Counted from the first letter of the stretch, positions 53,331-61,700 are shown. The stretch: DNA of 64,000 nt from Halomonas socia (GCF_010977575.1 NZ_CP048812.1:2356001-2420000), one strand, 5' to 3'. A program made the numbers and translations. Notes: generated by a model from the letters alone, not told the origin.

Positions 53331-54605
53331 TTAGCGCAGGAAGCCTGGCAGCCACAGCACGAGATCGGTTGAGAACGTAATGATGGCCAGCGTGATCAGC
53401 AGGGGGATGTAGAAAGGCATCAGCGCTTTGAGTAATTGACGCAGCGACACCTGGGCGATCGATGACACGAGGAACAACGACAGGCCCATGGGTGGGGTCA
53501 GCAACCCGATCATCAGGTTGAAGATGGCGACGATGCCCAGGTGTACCGGGTCGACGCCTGCAAGCACCATGGGGGGCGCCACGATAGGCACGATCAACAG
53601 GGTCGCTGTAGTCGAGTCGAGAAAGATGCCGGCGATAAAGAAGATCAGGTTGGCGATGAGCAGCAGCATGAGTGGGTCTTGGGATATCTGCAGTATGAAT
53701 GCAGCAAACTGCTGGGGAATCTGCTCAACGGACAAGATCCAGCCAAACATCGAGGCCGCGGCCACGATGATCAGTATCGCGCTCGTTGTCTTCAGCGTAG
53801 CCATCATCGAGCTTATCAAGTGTGACCAGGTCAGTTCCCTGTAGAACAGCGAGCTGACCAACAGCACATAGGCAGCGGTGACAGCCGCTGCTTCCGTTGG
53901 GGTAAACAAGCCCAACAACATGCCCGATATCATCAACCCGGGGGCCAGGAGCGCTGGCAAGGCGGGTAAGAACGACTGGTACAGCTCCCTGGCGGTCGGG
54001 AGTCTCGGGGCACGAGGCATGTCATGCTTGATGGCCAGAATGGCCGCAGTGATCATGAGCAGCGCCGTGCAAATCAGGGCCGGAACGATCCCGGCGAGGA
54101 GCAGCTGCACGATGGAGACGCTCGTGACGGACCCATAGACGATCAATGGAATGCTAGGGGGGAATATCGGCCCCACGACGGCCGATGAAGCCGTGACCGC
54201 CGCGGAGAAGGGCGCCCCATAGCCGCGTTTCTTCATGGCTTCGATTTCTATCTTGCCCAACCCGCCCACATCCGCAAGAGATGCGCCTGACATCCCCGAG
54301 AATATCAGGCTCGAGAAGATATTGACCTGTGCCAGTCCCCCTGGCGCCCGGCCAACCAGTGTATTGGCAAAATGGAAAATCCTGTCCGTGATGCCGGACT
54401 GGTTCATCAAGTTGCCGACAAAGATGAAGATCGGCACGGCAACTAATGGAAAACTATCGAGAGAGTAGGTGATGCGCTGACCGAGAAGCCCTACTGGAAA
54501 GCCTTCGATGAGAACATAGACCACGGAAGGAATGAGGATGGCATAAACGACAGGAAATCCGAGCAAGAAGAATACTAAAAAAAAAGCCAGTATCATGAAG
54601 CCCAT
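53331..54605 (-). CDS. dctM: TRAP transporter large permease, DctM family (second system)
   Basis: The 424-residue protein has about 12 helices with VAVPIFIFVGNLMNQSGI, LIFSGMSGASLADVGGLGKI, FPPSIPLIVYGSVTSVSIV and FNLMIGLLTPPMGLSLFLVS. The DNA is visibly richer in A/T than the surrounding genes, and a run of nine A on the plus strand (54577-54585) falls within the first codons. Partner of the dctQ and dctP genes just upstream. Confidence 0.92.
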   Translation of the reverse strand: MGFMILAFFLVFFLLGFPVVYAILIPSVVYVLIEGFPVGLLGQRITYSLDSFPLVAVPIFIFVGNLMNQSGITDRIFHFANTLVGRAPGGLAQVNIFSSLIFSGMSGASLADVGGLGKIEIEAMKKRGYGAPFSAAVTASSAVVGPIFPPSIPLIVYGSVTSVSIVQLLLAGIVPALICTALLMITAAILAIKHDMPRAPRLPTARELYQSFLPALPALLAPGLMISGMLLGLFTPTEAAAVTAAYVLLVSSLFYRELTWSHLISSMMATLKTTSAILIIVAAASMFGWILSVEQIPQQFAAFILQISQDPLMLLLIANLIFFIAGIFLDSTTATLLIVPIVAPPMVLAGVDPVHLGIVAIFNLMIGLLTPPMGLSLFLVSSIAQVSLRQLLKALMPFYIPLLITLAIITFSTDLVLWLPGFLR

Positions 54606-54614
54606 TATTTTTTC

Positions 54615-55082
54615 CTATATACCGATGCTGTGTTTAGGGTGAGGAGATTTTAACCCCTGACGGAAGTGCATGAAGGCTGCTCCGGCGAACCCCAGGAACG
54701 TGGTGCTGAAGAAGATCCAGTAGGGAATCTTTAGAACGGGGGTAGCCTTGTTGAGATTTGCCAGCACCGTGATGAATGCAGCATAAGCAATGAACAGGCA
54801 TGCAATAATGGAGAGCAGGGCTATGATCTTGTAGAGCGGTATTTTCAACTTGCTGGGCAATGTCTCGCGTAGCTCAGCCATCTCGATGTTTTCACCGCTC
54901 GATATGGCCAGCGGGTAAGAGGAAAAAACCAGGCAAATAAGTAAGAAACGAGTGAGCTCTCCCGCCCCGGGAATGGAAAACCCGAATACGGAACGAGTGA
55001 TGACTTGCATGAAGGGAGTAATTATCATTCCTGCCAGCAATGCTAGGCAGAAAATTTCCAATAGTCTTTTTCCGGTTCTCAT
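54615..55082 (-). CDS. dctQ: TRAP transporter small permease, DctQ family (second system)
   Basis: The 155-residue protein has four helices: LEIFCLALLAGMIITPFMQVI, GELTRFLLICLVFSSYPLAI (with the GENIEM segment after it), IALLSIIACLFIAYAAFITV and the last with WIFFSTTFLGFAGAAFMHF. Low GC as in its dctM neighbour. The gap to dctM is nine bases. Confidence 0.87.
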   Translation of the reverse strand: MRTGKRLLEIFCLALLAGMIITPFMQVITRSVFGFSIPGAGELTRFLLICLVFSSYPLAISSGENIEMAELRETLPSKLKIPLYKIIALLSIIACLFIAYAAFITVLANLNKATPVLKIPYWIFFSTTFLGFAGAAFMHFRQGLKSPHPKHSIGI

Positions 55083-55108
55083 GCTTGCGACCCTATGCGG
55101 TAGGTAAT

Positions 55109-55136
55109 GGCAGCAAGGGCAACTGCCCTTGCTGCC
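55109..55136 (-). other. Intercistronic stem-loop between dctP and dctQ (second system)
   Basis: GGCAGCAAGGGC (55109-55120) pairs perfectly with GCCCTTGCTGCC (55125-55136) around a 4-base loop AACT, directly after the dctP stop on the minus strand. No T-tract. Confidence 0.78.
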
Positions 55137-55142
55137 AAGCTA

Positions 55143-56132
55143 TTACTCTATTTCCGAAATTTGCTCGATATAGGGCTCAAAGTTGGGGTAGTCTTCGTTG
55201 ATTTGCGCAAGGACCTGATCGCGGAAGGCATCCAGATCGAGGCCATTCTCCTCCGTGATGAAGGTCATGCCCTTTTCCGTCAGCTCGTCGACGAGGCGAG
55301 CCTCGCGCTCTTGTGCCCATTGGAGGGATTCCTGGGCTTTCTCCTCGAGTATCCGTGTGATGGTTTCCTGATGTCCTTCATCCAAGGACTGCCATGTGTC
55401 CTCGTTGATGAACACGGCCAGTATGGAGTGCATGTGCCCGGTCATTGAAACATGGGACTGCACTTCATAAAGACTGTTGGACATGAGCATGGTCAGGGGG
55501 TTTTCTTGACCAACCACGAGCCCGGTCATCAATGAGGTCGGAAGTTCGGAGACTTCAACGGGAGTCGGGTCGGCACCGAATCCATTGACCATGGAAATCC
55601 ATATATCGAGCGGTACAGCGCGGAAGGGTTTGCCTTCCAGGTCGGCGGGAGAGTGGACGGGGAAGTTGGCGGTAATGTGCCGTGCACCGCGATACATGCG
55701 GCCGATGATGCGTAAGTCACCTTCTTCGACTAGCTGCTCATTCATCTCGCTGACGACGGGTGACTGGGGGTCGGTGGCCTTCAGTGCATGTTCCGCGTCC
55801 CGATAAATGAATGGGGCATTGAATACAGCTATATCGGGGACGCTCTGGGCGAGCGAGGCAAATTCGTGATGTGCCAGTGAGATCGAGCCAAGTGACACAC
55901 CGTCGACCATTTCAGCAACACCACCAAGCTGGCTTGCCGGGAACAGGTCAATCGTTATCTCACCGTTGGTGGCCTCCTCGATGGCGGCCGATGCCTCTAG
56001 CGCATAGCGTGTCTGCGAATCGCCCTCCGAACCGACATGCGCATAGCGCAGTGTTTCGGCTGATACTGAGGCAGTAGTGAAACTAACGGCTAAAGTGGCA
56101 ATTGTCAGAGCGAGCTTTTTCTTGAGAAACAT
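55143..56132 (-). CDS. dctP: TRAP transporter substrate-binding protein, DctP family (second system)
   Basis: The 329-residue protein has a signal peptide ending at ASVSAETLR, then YAHVGSEGDSQTRYALEASAAI, ADLEGKPFRAVPLDIWISMVNGFGADPTPVEV with the carboxylate-binding arginine, and GLVVGQENPLTML. It delivers an organic or sugar acid to DctQM. The 226-bp upstream gap holds a near-copy of the GntR palindrome. Confidence 0.9.
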   Translation of the reverse strand: MFLKKKLALTIATLAVSFTTASVSAETLRYAHVGSEGDSQTRYALEASAAIEEATNGEITIDLFPASQLGGVAEMVDGVSLGSISLAHHEFASLAQSVPDIAVFNAPFIYRDAEHALKATDPQSPVVSEMNEQLVEEGDLRIIGRMYRGARHITANFPVHSPADLEGKPFRAVPLDIWISMVNGFGADPTPVEVSELPTSLMTGLVVGQENPLTMLMSNSLYEVQSHVSMTGHMHSILAVFINEDTWQSLDEGHQETITRILEEKAQESLQWAQEREARLVDELTEKGMTFITEENGLDLDAFRDQVLAQINEDYPNFEPYIEQISEIE

Positions 56133-56304
56133 CTTGTACCTCTCTTTTGTTGACGTGCCGTTAAGGCTGATTTTGTTATCGTTCGTCTCTGAGCCATGTC
56201 ATGCACAGAGTGTGCTACGGATAGGCTTTGGTATTTCCATTGTCTCTGGTCGATCATCCTGGCTGGACACGAGTGGTATCGAGCTCCTCCTCTTGCACTA
56301 TATC

Positions 56305-56320
56305 ATTATGAACTCATAAT
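56305..56320. promoter_or_regulatory. Near-palindrome ATTATGAACTCATAAT before the second TRAP operon
   Basis: It differs by one base from the perfect palindrome at 41310-41325. It stands about 175 bp before the dctP start in the 226-bp gap between pdxA and dctP (56133-56358), which holds no other gene. Probably the same GntR protein binds here. Confidence 0.65.
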
Positions 56321-56358
56321 TCATTTCTGTGTGTTGTGCTTTCGTGGGTGTTGTCGGT

Positions 56359-57366
56359 CTAGCGACCGGCATGATGCCGCCCCATACGACACGCGATATC
56401 GAAGGCGTGGCGGGTCGCCTCAACGCTGGCTTTGCCCTGGCCGGCGATATCAAAAGCGGTGCCATGGGCAGGAGTGGTGATGGGAATTGGTAGTCCGCCC
56501 TGGACAGTTACACCACGCTCGAAACCCAGCAGCTTCAAGGCGATTTGCCCCTGGTCGTGATACATGGTGACGACGCCGTCAAATTCGCCATCCCGGGCTC
56601 GGCGAAAGAGTGTGTCTGCCGGGTAGGGACCTTGCGCCGGGTAGCCAGCTTCCTGGCATGCTTTTACCGCGGGAGCGATGATGTCGATCTCCTCGCGGCC
56701 GCAGGTGCCACCTTCACCGGCGTGGGGGTTGATGGCGGCAACGGCGATGCGCGGCTCGGTCTGCCCCGCTGCAGTGAGTGCTTCGTGAATCAGACGAGTA
56801 GCGCTAATGATGCGCTCCTGAGTGACGTAGGAAGCCGCATCAGCCAGCGGCACATGCGAGGAAATGCGCGAGGTCCAGAGCTGGCCGAGGGTATTGAACT
56901 CACATACGTCATTCGCTACCTGCAGGTACTCTGCGAAAAAGTGCAGTTCGTCCTCGTGTTTCAGTCCTCCCTGTTTCATGGAGAGCTTGTTGAGCGGGGC
57001 AAAGCAGATAGCATCGACATGTTCTGCGAGGGCAGCATCGAGGCAGTGAGCCAGGACCTTGAGTACCGAGGCGCCGCATGCAGCGCTGACCTGAGCATAC
57101 TCGACGTCTTGGGGCACCACGCTCTCCAGCGCCATGAACACGGGGCTGGCACCGCCGCGGGCCTGGTTCCATGTGTTGATCTCCGGCAGTTCATGGTGCG
57201 TGCCGGCGACCCGTTGGCCTTCCTGCCATAGCCAGCGGTCACCTACCACCACGATATCGGCTTGTCTCACTGCGTCGCGATCCGCCAACAGTCGGGCGAC
57301 GAGCTCCGGGCCGATGCCTGCCGGATCACCCAGGGGTATGGCGACACAGGGTCGGGTTTCAGTCAT
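56359..57366 (-). CDS. PdxA-family NAD-dependent dehydrogenase (PdxA2-like)
   Basis: The 335-residue protein has IPLGDPAGIGPELVARLL, ICFAPLNKLSMKQGGLKHEDEL, AAINPHAGEGGTCGREE and VTMYHDQGQIALKLLGFERGV, with metal-binding histidines. True PdxA acts on 4-phosphohydroxy-threonine in vitamin B6 synthesis; PdxA2 forms act on threonate- or erythronate-4-phosphate. No DUF1537 kinase gene is present in the window to make such phosphates. It follows L-fuconate dehydratase by 37 bases and is probably catabolic. Confidence 0.85.
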   Translation of the reverse strand: MTETRPCVAIPLGDPAGIGPELVARLLADRDAVRQADIVVVGDRWLWQEGQRVAGTHHELPEINTWNQARGGASPVFMALESVVPQDVEYAQVSAACGASVLKVLAHCLDAALAEHVDAICFAPLNKLSMKQGGLKHEDELHFFAEYLQVANDVCEFNTLGQLWTSRISSHVPLADAASYVTQERIISATRLIHEALTAAGQTEPRIAVAAINPHAGEGGTCGREEIDIIAPAVKACQEAGYPAQGPYPADTLFRRARDGEFDGVVTMYHDQGQIALKLLGFERGVTVQGGLPIPITTPAHGTAFDIAGQGKASVEATRHAFDIACRMGRHHAGR

Positions 57367-57403
57367 TGCAGGTGCCTCCTTTGATCAGTATGTGCTGGCG
57401 ACC

Positions 57404-58702
57404 TCATGCTTCTCGCCAGGCGTCGCCCTCCGGATAGACATGGTGGGCCAGCGACTCGGGCTTGAGGGTGATGCTATAGCCCGGCGCGGTGGGTACCTGG
57501 TAGTGGCCACCGCGGATTACCACGGGGTGCTCGAAGTGCTCGTGGAGATGATCGACGTACTCGAGGATGCGCCCCTCCAGCGAGCCGGACACGGCGATAT
57601 AGTCGAAGATCGACACGTGCTGCACGTATTCGCATAGCCCCACGCCGCCGGCGTGGGGGCAGACCGGTACGCCGAACTTGGCGGCCATCAGCAGCACCAC
57701 GATGACCTCGTTGAGTCCACCGAGTCGCGCAGCGTCGATCTGGCAGTAGTCGATGGCCTCGGCCTGCAGCAGTTGCTTGAACATCACCCGGTTGTGGCAG
57801 TGCTCACCGGTGGCCACCCCGATCGAGCCCAGCCGGTGGCGAATCTCGGCATGGCCGAGGATGTCATCAGGGCTGGTCGGCTCCTCGATCCACAACGGGT
57901 CGAACTCGGCCAACTGGCGCATGTTGGCGATGGCCTCGTCGACGTCCCACATCTGATTGGCATCCATCATCAGCGCGCGGTCCCAGCCAATCTCTTCACG
58001 CAGGATCTGGGCGCGACGCCGGTCCTCTTCGAGGTCGCCACCAACCTTCTGCTTGAAGTGCGTCCAGCCCTCGGCCAGCGCCTCGCGGGCCAGGCGACGC
58101 ACCTTGTCGTCGGGGTAGCCGAGCCAGCCCGCCGAGGTGGTATAGCCGGGGTAGCCGCGCTCGCGCATCTCGTCCTCGCGGGCTTGGCGTCCGGCAGCCT
58201 GGCGTCTGAGCATTCCCAGCGCCTCCTCCGGTGTGATGGCGTCGCTGACGAAGCGAAAGTCGAGGCTCTTGACCAGCTGTTCTGGCGACATGTCGACCAG
58301 CAGCTTCCACACCGGTTTGTCCTCCGATTTGGCCCACATATCCCAGAGCGCATTGACGATGGCGGCGGTGGCGAGGTGAATGACACCCTTCTCCGGGCCG
58401 GTCCAGCGCAGCTGGCTGTCGCCACTGGTGAGTCGGCGCCAGAAGTGGCCCATGTCGCCAGTGATCGCTTCCAACGTCTCACCCTCTACCAGATAGGCCA
58501 GTGACTCTACGGCCTTGACGCAGAGTTCGTTGCCACGGCCGATGGTGAAGGTGAGGCCGTGCCCCTTGAGGCCAGTATCGGTATGCAGGGTGACATAGGT
58601 AGCCGAGTAGTCGGGTGCCGCGTTCATGGCATCGGAGCCATCCAGCGAGCGAGAGGTGGGAAAGCGAATGTCCTGAACCGTGAGGCGCGTAATCGTGGTC
58701 AT
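57404..58702 (-). CDS. fucD: L-fuconate dehydratase (enolase superfamily)
   Basis: The 432-residue enzyme starts MTTITRLTVQDIRFPTSRSL and has DGSDAMNAAPDYSATYVTLH, HGLTFTIGRGNE, the base lysine in THFKQKVGGDLEEDRRR, metal ligands in LMMDANQMWD, WIEEPTSPDD and TGEHCHNR, and the His in VCPHAGGVGLCEYVQH. These match fuconate dehydratase, which converts L-fuconate to 2-keto-3-deoxy-L-fuconate. An upstream in-frame extension to 58783 is unlikely because the family starts at MTTIT. Confidence 0.9.
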   Translation of the reverse strand: MTTITRLTVQDIRFPTSRSLDGSDAMNAAPDYSATYVTLHTDTGLKGHGLTFTIGRGNELCVKAVESLAYLVEGETLEAITGDMGHFWRRLTSGDSQLRWTGPEKGVIHLATAAIVNALWDMWAKSEDKPVWKLLVDMSPEQLVKSLDFRFVSDAITPEEALGMLRRQAAGRQAREDEMRERGYPGYTTSAGWLGYPDDKVRRLAREALAEGWTHFKQKVGGDLEEDRRRAQILREEIGWDRALMMDANQMWDVDEAIANMRQLAEFDPLWIEEPTSPDDILGHAEIRHRLGSIGVATGEHCHNRVMFKQLLQAEAIDYCQIDAARLGGLNEVIVVLLMAAKFGVPVCPHAGGVGLCEYVQHVSIFDYIAVSGSLEGRILEYVDHLHEHFEHPVVIRGGHYQVPTAPGYSITLKPESLAHHVYPEGDAWREA

Positions 58703-59004
58703 GAGAAAATGGGTCCAACCTGAGATGGTAGTGGCTTTACTATGCTCTAGCTTAGATAGCCAAATTGATAACCGGCCAATCATTTTTTTGATATAATCGA
58801 TTCTTCCTGGTTATCAGATTTTGGTGCTTTTTACTTTACATAAATCCATCCCGACTCGCGTGGGACGCATGACATTGCAATAATCCAGTTGGCACGAGGG
58901 GGAAGGTTACAAGAGCCAGCGCTTTTCATTCAGGCAGGATGCCTCTATCGATTGTCACCGGATCGCCGCTAGCGACAAAACAACCATCAAGGTAGTCGAC
59001 CCTG
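58703..59004. other. Gene-free promoter region of fucD, left flank of the IS
   Basis: About 300 bases hold no supported gene. The first 120 are A/T-rich and contain the spaced TGATAACC/GGTTATCA pair; the rest has no motif I recognise and ends at the IS1380 terminus. Confidence 0.5.
58766..58816. promoter_or_regulatory. Spaced inverted repeat TGATAACC ... GGTTATCA before fucD
   Basis: TGATAACC at 58766-58773 and GGTTATCA at 58809-58816 are exact complements 35 bases apart, flanking an A/T-rich segment with TTATAT on the minus strand as a possible -10 box. GGTTATC recurs at 60690-60696 before the LysR gene beyond the IS, which hints at a shared regulator. Confidence 0.5.
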
Positions 59005-59027
59005 CTAGCCCGGATGTTGCACCGGGC
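59005..59027 (+). repeat. Left terminal inverted repeat of the IS
   Basis: Begins CTAGCCCGGATGTTGCACC; 20 of 23 bases match the reverse complement of 60564-60586. Confidence 0.72.
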
Positions 59028-59175
59028 CGGCCAGACGCTCCCAGATCTCAGGCTCGGTGAAGACATTGGCGCTACGGGCTTGAGATTGGCTATTTCTTGA
59101 TCAATTTTCTGCGCTCAGGACGCACTGCCCCCAACCCCCATGTGTTTTCTGTGCCGGGGACAGCACGCCGCGGCG

Positions 59176-60495
59176 CTATCCCGGCACCAGCTTGCTGGCC
59201 AGCTTCAGGAAGAGGTCCTGCTCCGGGTACTGGCTGCTCAACATCAGCCGAATCGTGCGCGTGTTGCGGGTGATGACAGCGCCGATCTTCAGCAGCTTCA
59301 GGCGGAGGGTGTTGACCTGGGCCTGGGCGAAGGCTGTGCGCCTGAGGTAAACCCGACGCAGCCGCTCCAGGAGTAGGTAGGCCAGCCCCGAGAGCAGCAG
59401 TCGGTACTGGTTGGGCCACCATTCGTGGCAGCTGGTGCGGTCGGAGAACAGGAACTGTTGCTCCTTGATACGGTTCTCCATCTCGCCTCGGGCACAGTAG
59501 CGGTGGTCATAGAGCCACTCGGCGCTGCAGCCGCGCAGGCTGGTGACCACATAGCGGGTGTTGAAGCCACGCCAACTGGTCTCGGATTTGACGACCACCT
59601 TTCGTCGGCGCTTCTTCCAGCTCTTGGCGGCGTACTCGATGAAGCCGAAGACTCGCTGCTTCTCACGGGTCTTCTCGAAGCGGATAGCTGACTCGTAGTC
59701 GATATCCAGGGCTAGCTTGGCCAGCCGCGGGTTGCCGGCGAGGCCGACGATGTAGTCGACACCGTGGCGCTCGCACCAACTGAGGATCAGCGGGCGGCAG
59801 AAGCCGCTGTCGCCGCGGAATACGACCTTTACCTCAGGCCACGCCTGGCGCAGCCGCCGAACCAGCAGGGCAAGAATGGCGCCGGCGTGGTGGGCGGCAT
59901 CTCGGTAGGCCGGGCGAAGGTAGCTGACCAGCAGCTGATCGCCACAGAACACGAACAGCGGCAGAAAGATGTAGTGGTTGTAGTAGCCGTTGAAGTGCCG
60001 CCCGAGCTGCTGGCCGTGCACCCGGTCGTCGGTGGCATCGAAGTCGAGGTAGAGCGGCTTCTTGGGTGGCCGCCGGAACGAGCGGATGAACTGCTCGATC
60101 ATTTCCTCGTGGATGGTGACCGCCCAGTCCCGATCGGCTTGCTGCTCGAAGCGACACAGCGTGGACTGGCTGGCCAGCACGCCGTCGGTATCGACGGCGG
60201 TCTGCAGGGCGATGTCGTGACGCAGCGCCTGGTGGTCGTTGAGATCCTCGTAGCCCAGCGCCAGGCCAAACACGCGCTGCCGAACCAGGGTTTCGGTGCG
60301 ATGCAGGCAGCGTTGAGGATCGCGGTCATCACTCAGCCGGCGAGCGATAGCGCGGGTCAGGCCCATCTCGCGGTCGAGCTGCCGCAGCAGCAGGATGCCA
60401 CCGTCAGAGGTGACCTCGCCGCCATCGAAGCTGGCGGTGATCTGACGGCCTTTGCAGCGTGGAAAGGTGGCGGTGGGCGTGGTACATTTTGTCAT
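59176..60495 (-). CDS. IS1380-family transposase
   Basis: The 439-residue DDE transposase opens with the family signature ITASFDGGEVTSDGGILLLRQLDRE and has the catalytic acids in LYLDFDATDDRVHGQQ, VKVVFRGDSGFCRPLIL and, late, RGEMENRIKEQQ. It is full length with no internal stop, so the element may still be active. Confidence 0.93.
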   Translation of the reverse strand: MTKCTTPTATFPRCKGRQITASFDGGEVTSDGGILLLRQLDREMGLTRAIARRLSDDRDPQRCLHRTETLVRQRVFGLALGYEDLNDHQALRHDIALQTAVDTDGVLASQSTLCRFEQQADRDWAVTIHEEMIEQFIRSFRRPPKKPLYLDFDATDDRVHGQQLGRHFNGYYNHYIFLPLFVFCGDQLLVSYLRPAYRDAAHHAGAILALLVRRLRQAWPEVKVVFRGDSGFCRPLILSWCERHGVDYIVGLAGNPRLAKLALDIDYESAIRFEKTREKQRVFGFIEYAAKSWKKRRRKVVVKSETSWRGFNTRYVVTSLRGCSAEWLYDHRYCARGEMENRIKEQQFLFSDRTSCHEWWPNQYRLLLSGLAYLLLERLRRVYLRRTAFAQAQVNTLRLKLLKIGAVITRNTRTIRLMLSSQYPEQDLFLKLASKLVPG

Positions 60496-60563
60496 GGCGG
60501 CTGTGTCGGCTAATTCTTGGTTAGGCTCTTGAATTATAACCGATTTTCAGCCGCTTTTTTCAT

Positions 60564-60586
60564 GCCTGGTGCAATATTCGGGCTAG
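60564..60586 (-). repeat. Right terminal inverted repeat of the IS
   Basis: Reading outward to inward on the minus strand it begins CTAGCCCGAATATTGCACC, pairing with the left repeat. Confidence 0.72.
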
Positions 60587-60710
60587 TGGGCTCGTCTGGG
60601 AAGCCAAGCGGGTCTCGGGTGACGAGGGTGACGGCTAGATGATCGCTTGCTTGCATAATCGGTGACGCTTACGTTGAGCGATCATTGATGGTTATCGGAG
60701 AGGCGAGATC

Positions 60711-61664
60711 ATGGAAAAGCTGTCATCTGCTGGCCTATGCAATTGGATGCGCTTCAAGCATCTTCTGCTGTTGGTTCATCTCGACCGGTGCCGCAATATG
60801 CACACTGCTGCTCGACACATGCATCTGAGTCAGCCGGCTGCCAGCAAGATACTGCGAGATCTGGAAGACTACTTCGGTTTTGCTATTTTCGAGCGACAGC
60901 CGCGTGCCATGGTCCCTACAGAGCTTGGGGCGCAGCTGGTGCGGCATGCCGATATCCTGCTCAACGACGCCGAGCGGATGGTCGATGACATCCAGCTAAG
61001 ACGTGAAGGAGGCTATGGCCGGCTGTTGATCGGGGCCATTCCGGCCGCTGCCCCTGAGATCCTGCCGGCAGCGATCGCTGCGCTCAAGCAGCATCGTCCA
61101 CGGCTGTCGGTTAGCATCGATGAACAGAGCAGCGACCGCCTACTGCAAGCCCTAGAGTACAAGCAGTTGGATCTGGTGATCGGCCGGCTCACGGCGGAGA
61201 GCCAGCACAACCAGTTTGATTTCGAGCCCTTGCTCGAGGAGCCATTGCGTGTTGTGGTACGCCACAATCATCCGCTGATCGATGAACCGAACGTCGAGCT
61301 GTCGGCGCTCAACCGTTGGCCGTGGATCCTGCACCCCCCCGCGAGCCCTATGCGCCAGGTCTTCGAAGCCGCTCTCGCCGAACTGGGTATTGCCTCCCCC
61401 GATGACATCATCGAAACCACCTCGACACAGACGACCCTGCAGCTACTGCTGAGTTCGCCGATGTTGGCGGTGTTGCCAAGCTCCGTGCTCAAATGGCCGC
61501 TGGCCAGTGGTCAGTACGCGGTACTGCCGCTGACCATCGGAAAGCCGCTGGACTACTACGGCATCATTACCCGCAAACATGAGCCACTACCGACTGCCAC
61601 CGCAGAATTGGTGGGTGAACTGCGACAGCAAGTACTGCTGCATCTACACCCGACATGCCGATGA
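60711..61664 (+). CDS. LysR-family regulator (GbpR-like), possibly the original partner of fucD
   Basis: The 317-residue protein has a helix-turn-helix with LLLVHLDRCRNMHTAARHMH and LSQPAASKILRDLEDYFGF and an effector domain with RLLIGAIPAAAPEILPAAI, like sugar-acid sensing GbpR relatives. Without the IS it would be divergent from fucD with about 430 bp between, so it may have regulated that gene. It faces the lactate permease gene across a terminator, which makes control of the permease less obvious. Confidence 0.87.
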   Translation: MEKLSSAGLCNWMRFKHLLLLVHLDRCRNMHTAARHMHLSQPAASKILRDLEDYFGFAIFERQPRAMVPTELGAQLVRHADILLNDAERMVDDIQLRREGGYGRLLIGAIPAAAPEILPAAIAALKQHRPRLSVSIDEQSSDRLLQALEYKQLDLVIGRLTAESQHNQFDFEPLLEEPLRVVVRHNHPLIDEPNVELSALNRWPWILHPPASPMRQVFEAALAELGIASPDDIIETTSTQTTLQLLLSSPMLAVLPSSVLKWPLASGQYAVLPLTIGKPLDYYGIITRKHEPLPTATAELVGELRQQVLLHLHPTCR

Positions 61665-61677
61665 TGCGTAATAAAAA

Positions 61678-61700
61678 ACGCCCCACTTAAGGTGGGGCGT
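61678..61700. terminator. Rho-independent terminator for the lactate permease gene
   Basis: ACGCCCCAC (61678-61686) pairs with GTGGGGCGT (61692-61700), loop TTAAG. On the minus strand it is followed by six T, so it is a good intrinsic terminator for that strand and a hairpin barrier for the LysR gene on the plus strand. Confidence 0.85.

Larger units (their letters stand above)
59005..60586 (-). mobile_element. IS1380-family insertion sequence
   Basis: A 439-residue IS1380-type transposase is bounded by imperfect 23-bp terminal inverted repeats beginning CTAGCCCG (59005-59027 and 60564-60586; three mismatches). Length is about 1.58 kb, normal for the family. I found no clear target-site duplication; the flanks are ACCCTG and TGGGCT. 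The outer edge could be a few bases further out. It sits between fucD and the LysR gene. Confidence 0.8.

Noticed and set aside
58998-60593. Target-site duplication of the IS
   Set aside because: The flanks ACCCTG and TGGGCT do not repeat each other directly at any edge I tried, so I report none.
58927-60657. A 48-codon frame that would be continuous across the IS if the element were removed
   Set aside because: It reads MQASDHLAV... on the right flank and ...DYLDGCFVASGDP on the left flank, but has no ribosome site, no known motif, depends on the exact IS edge and is short enough to arise by chance.
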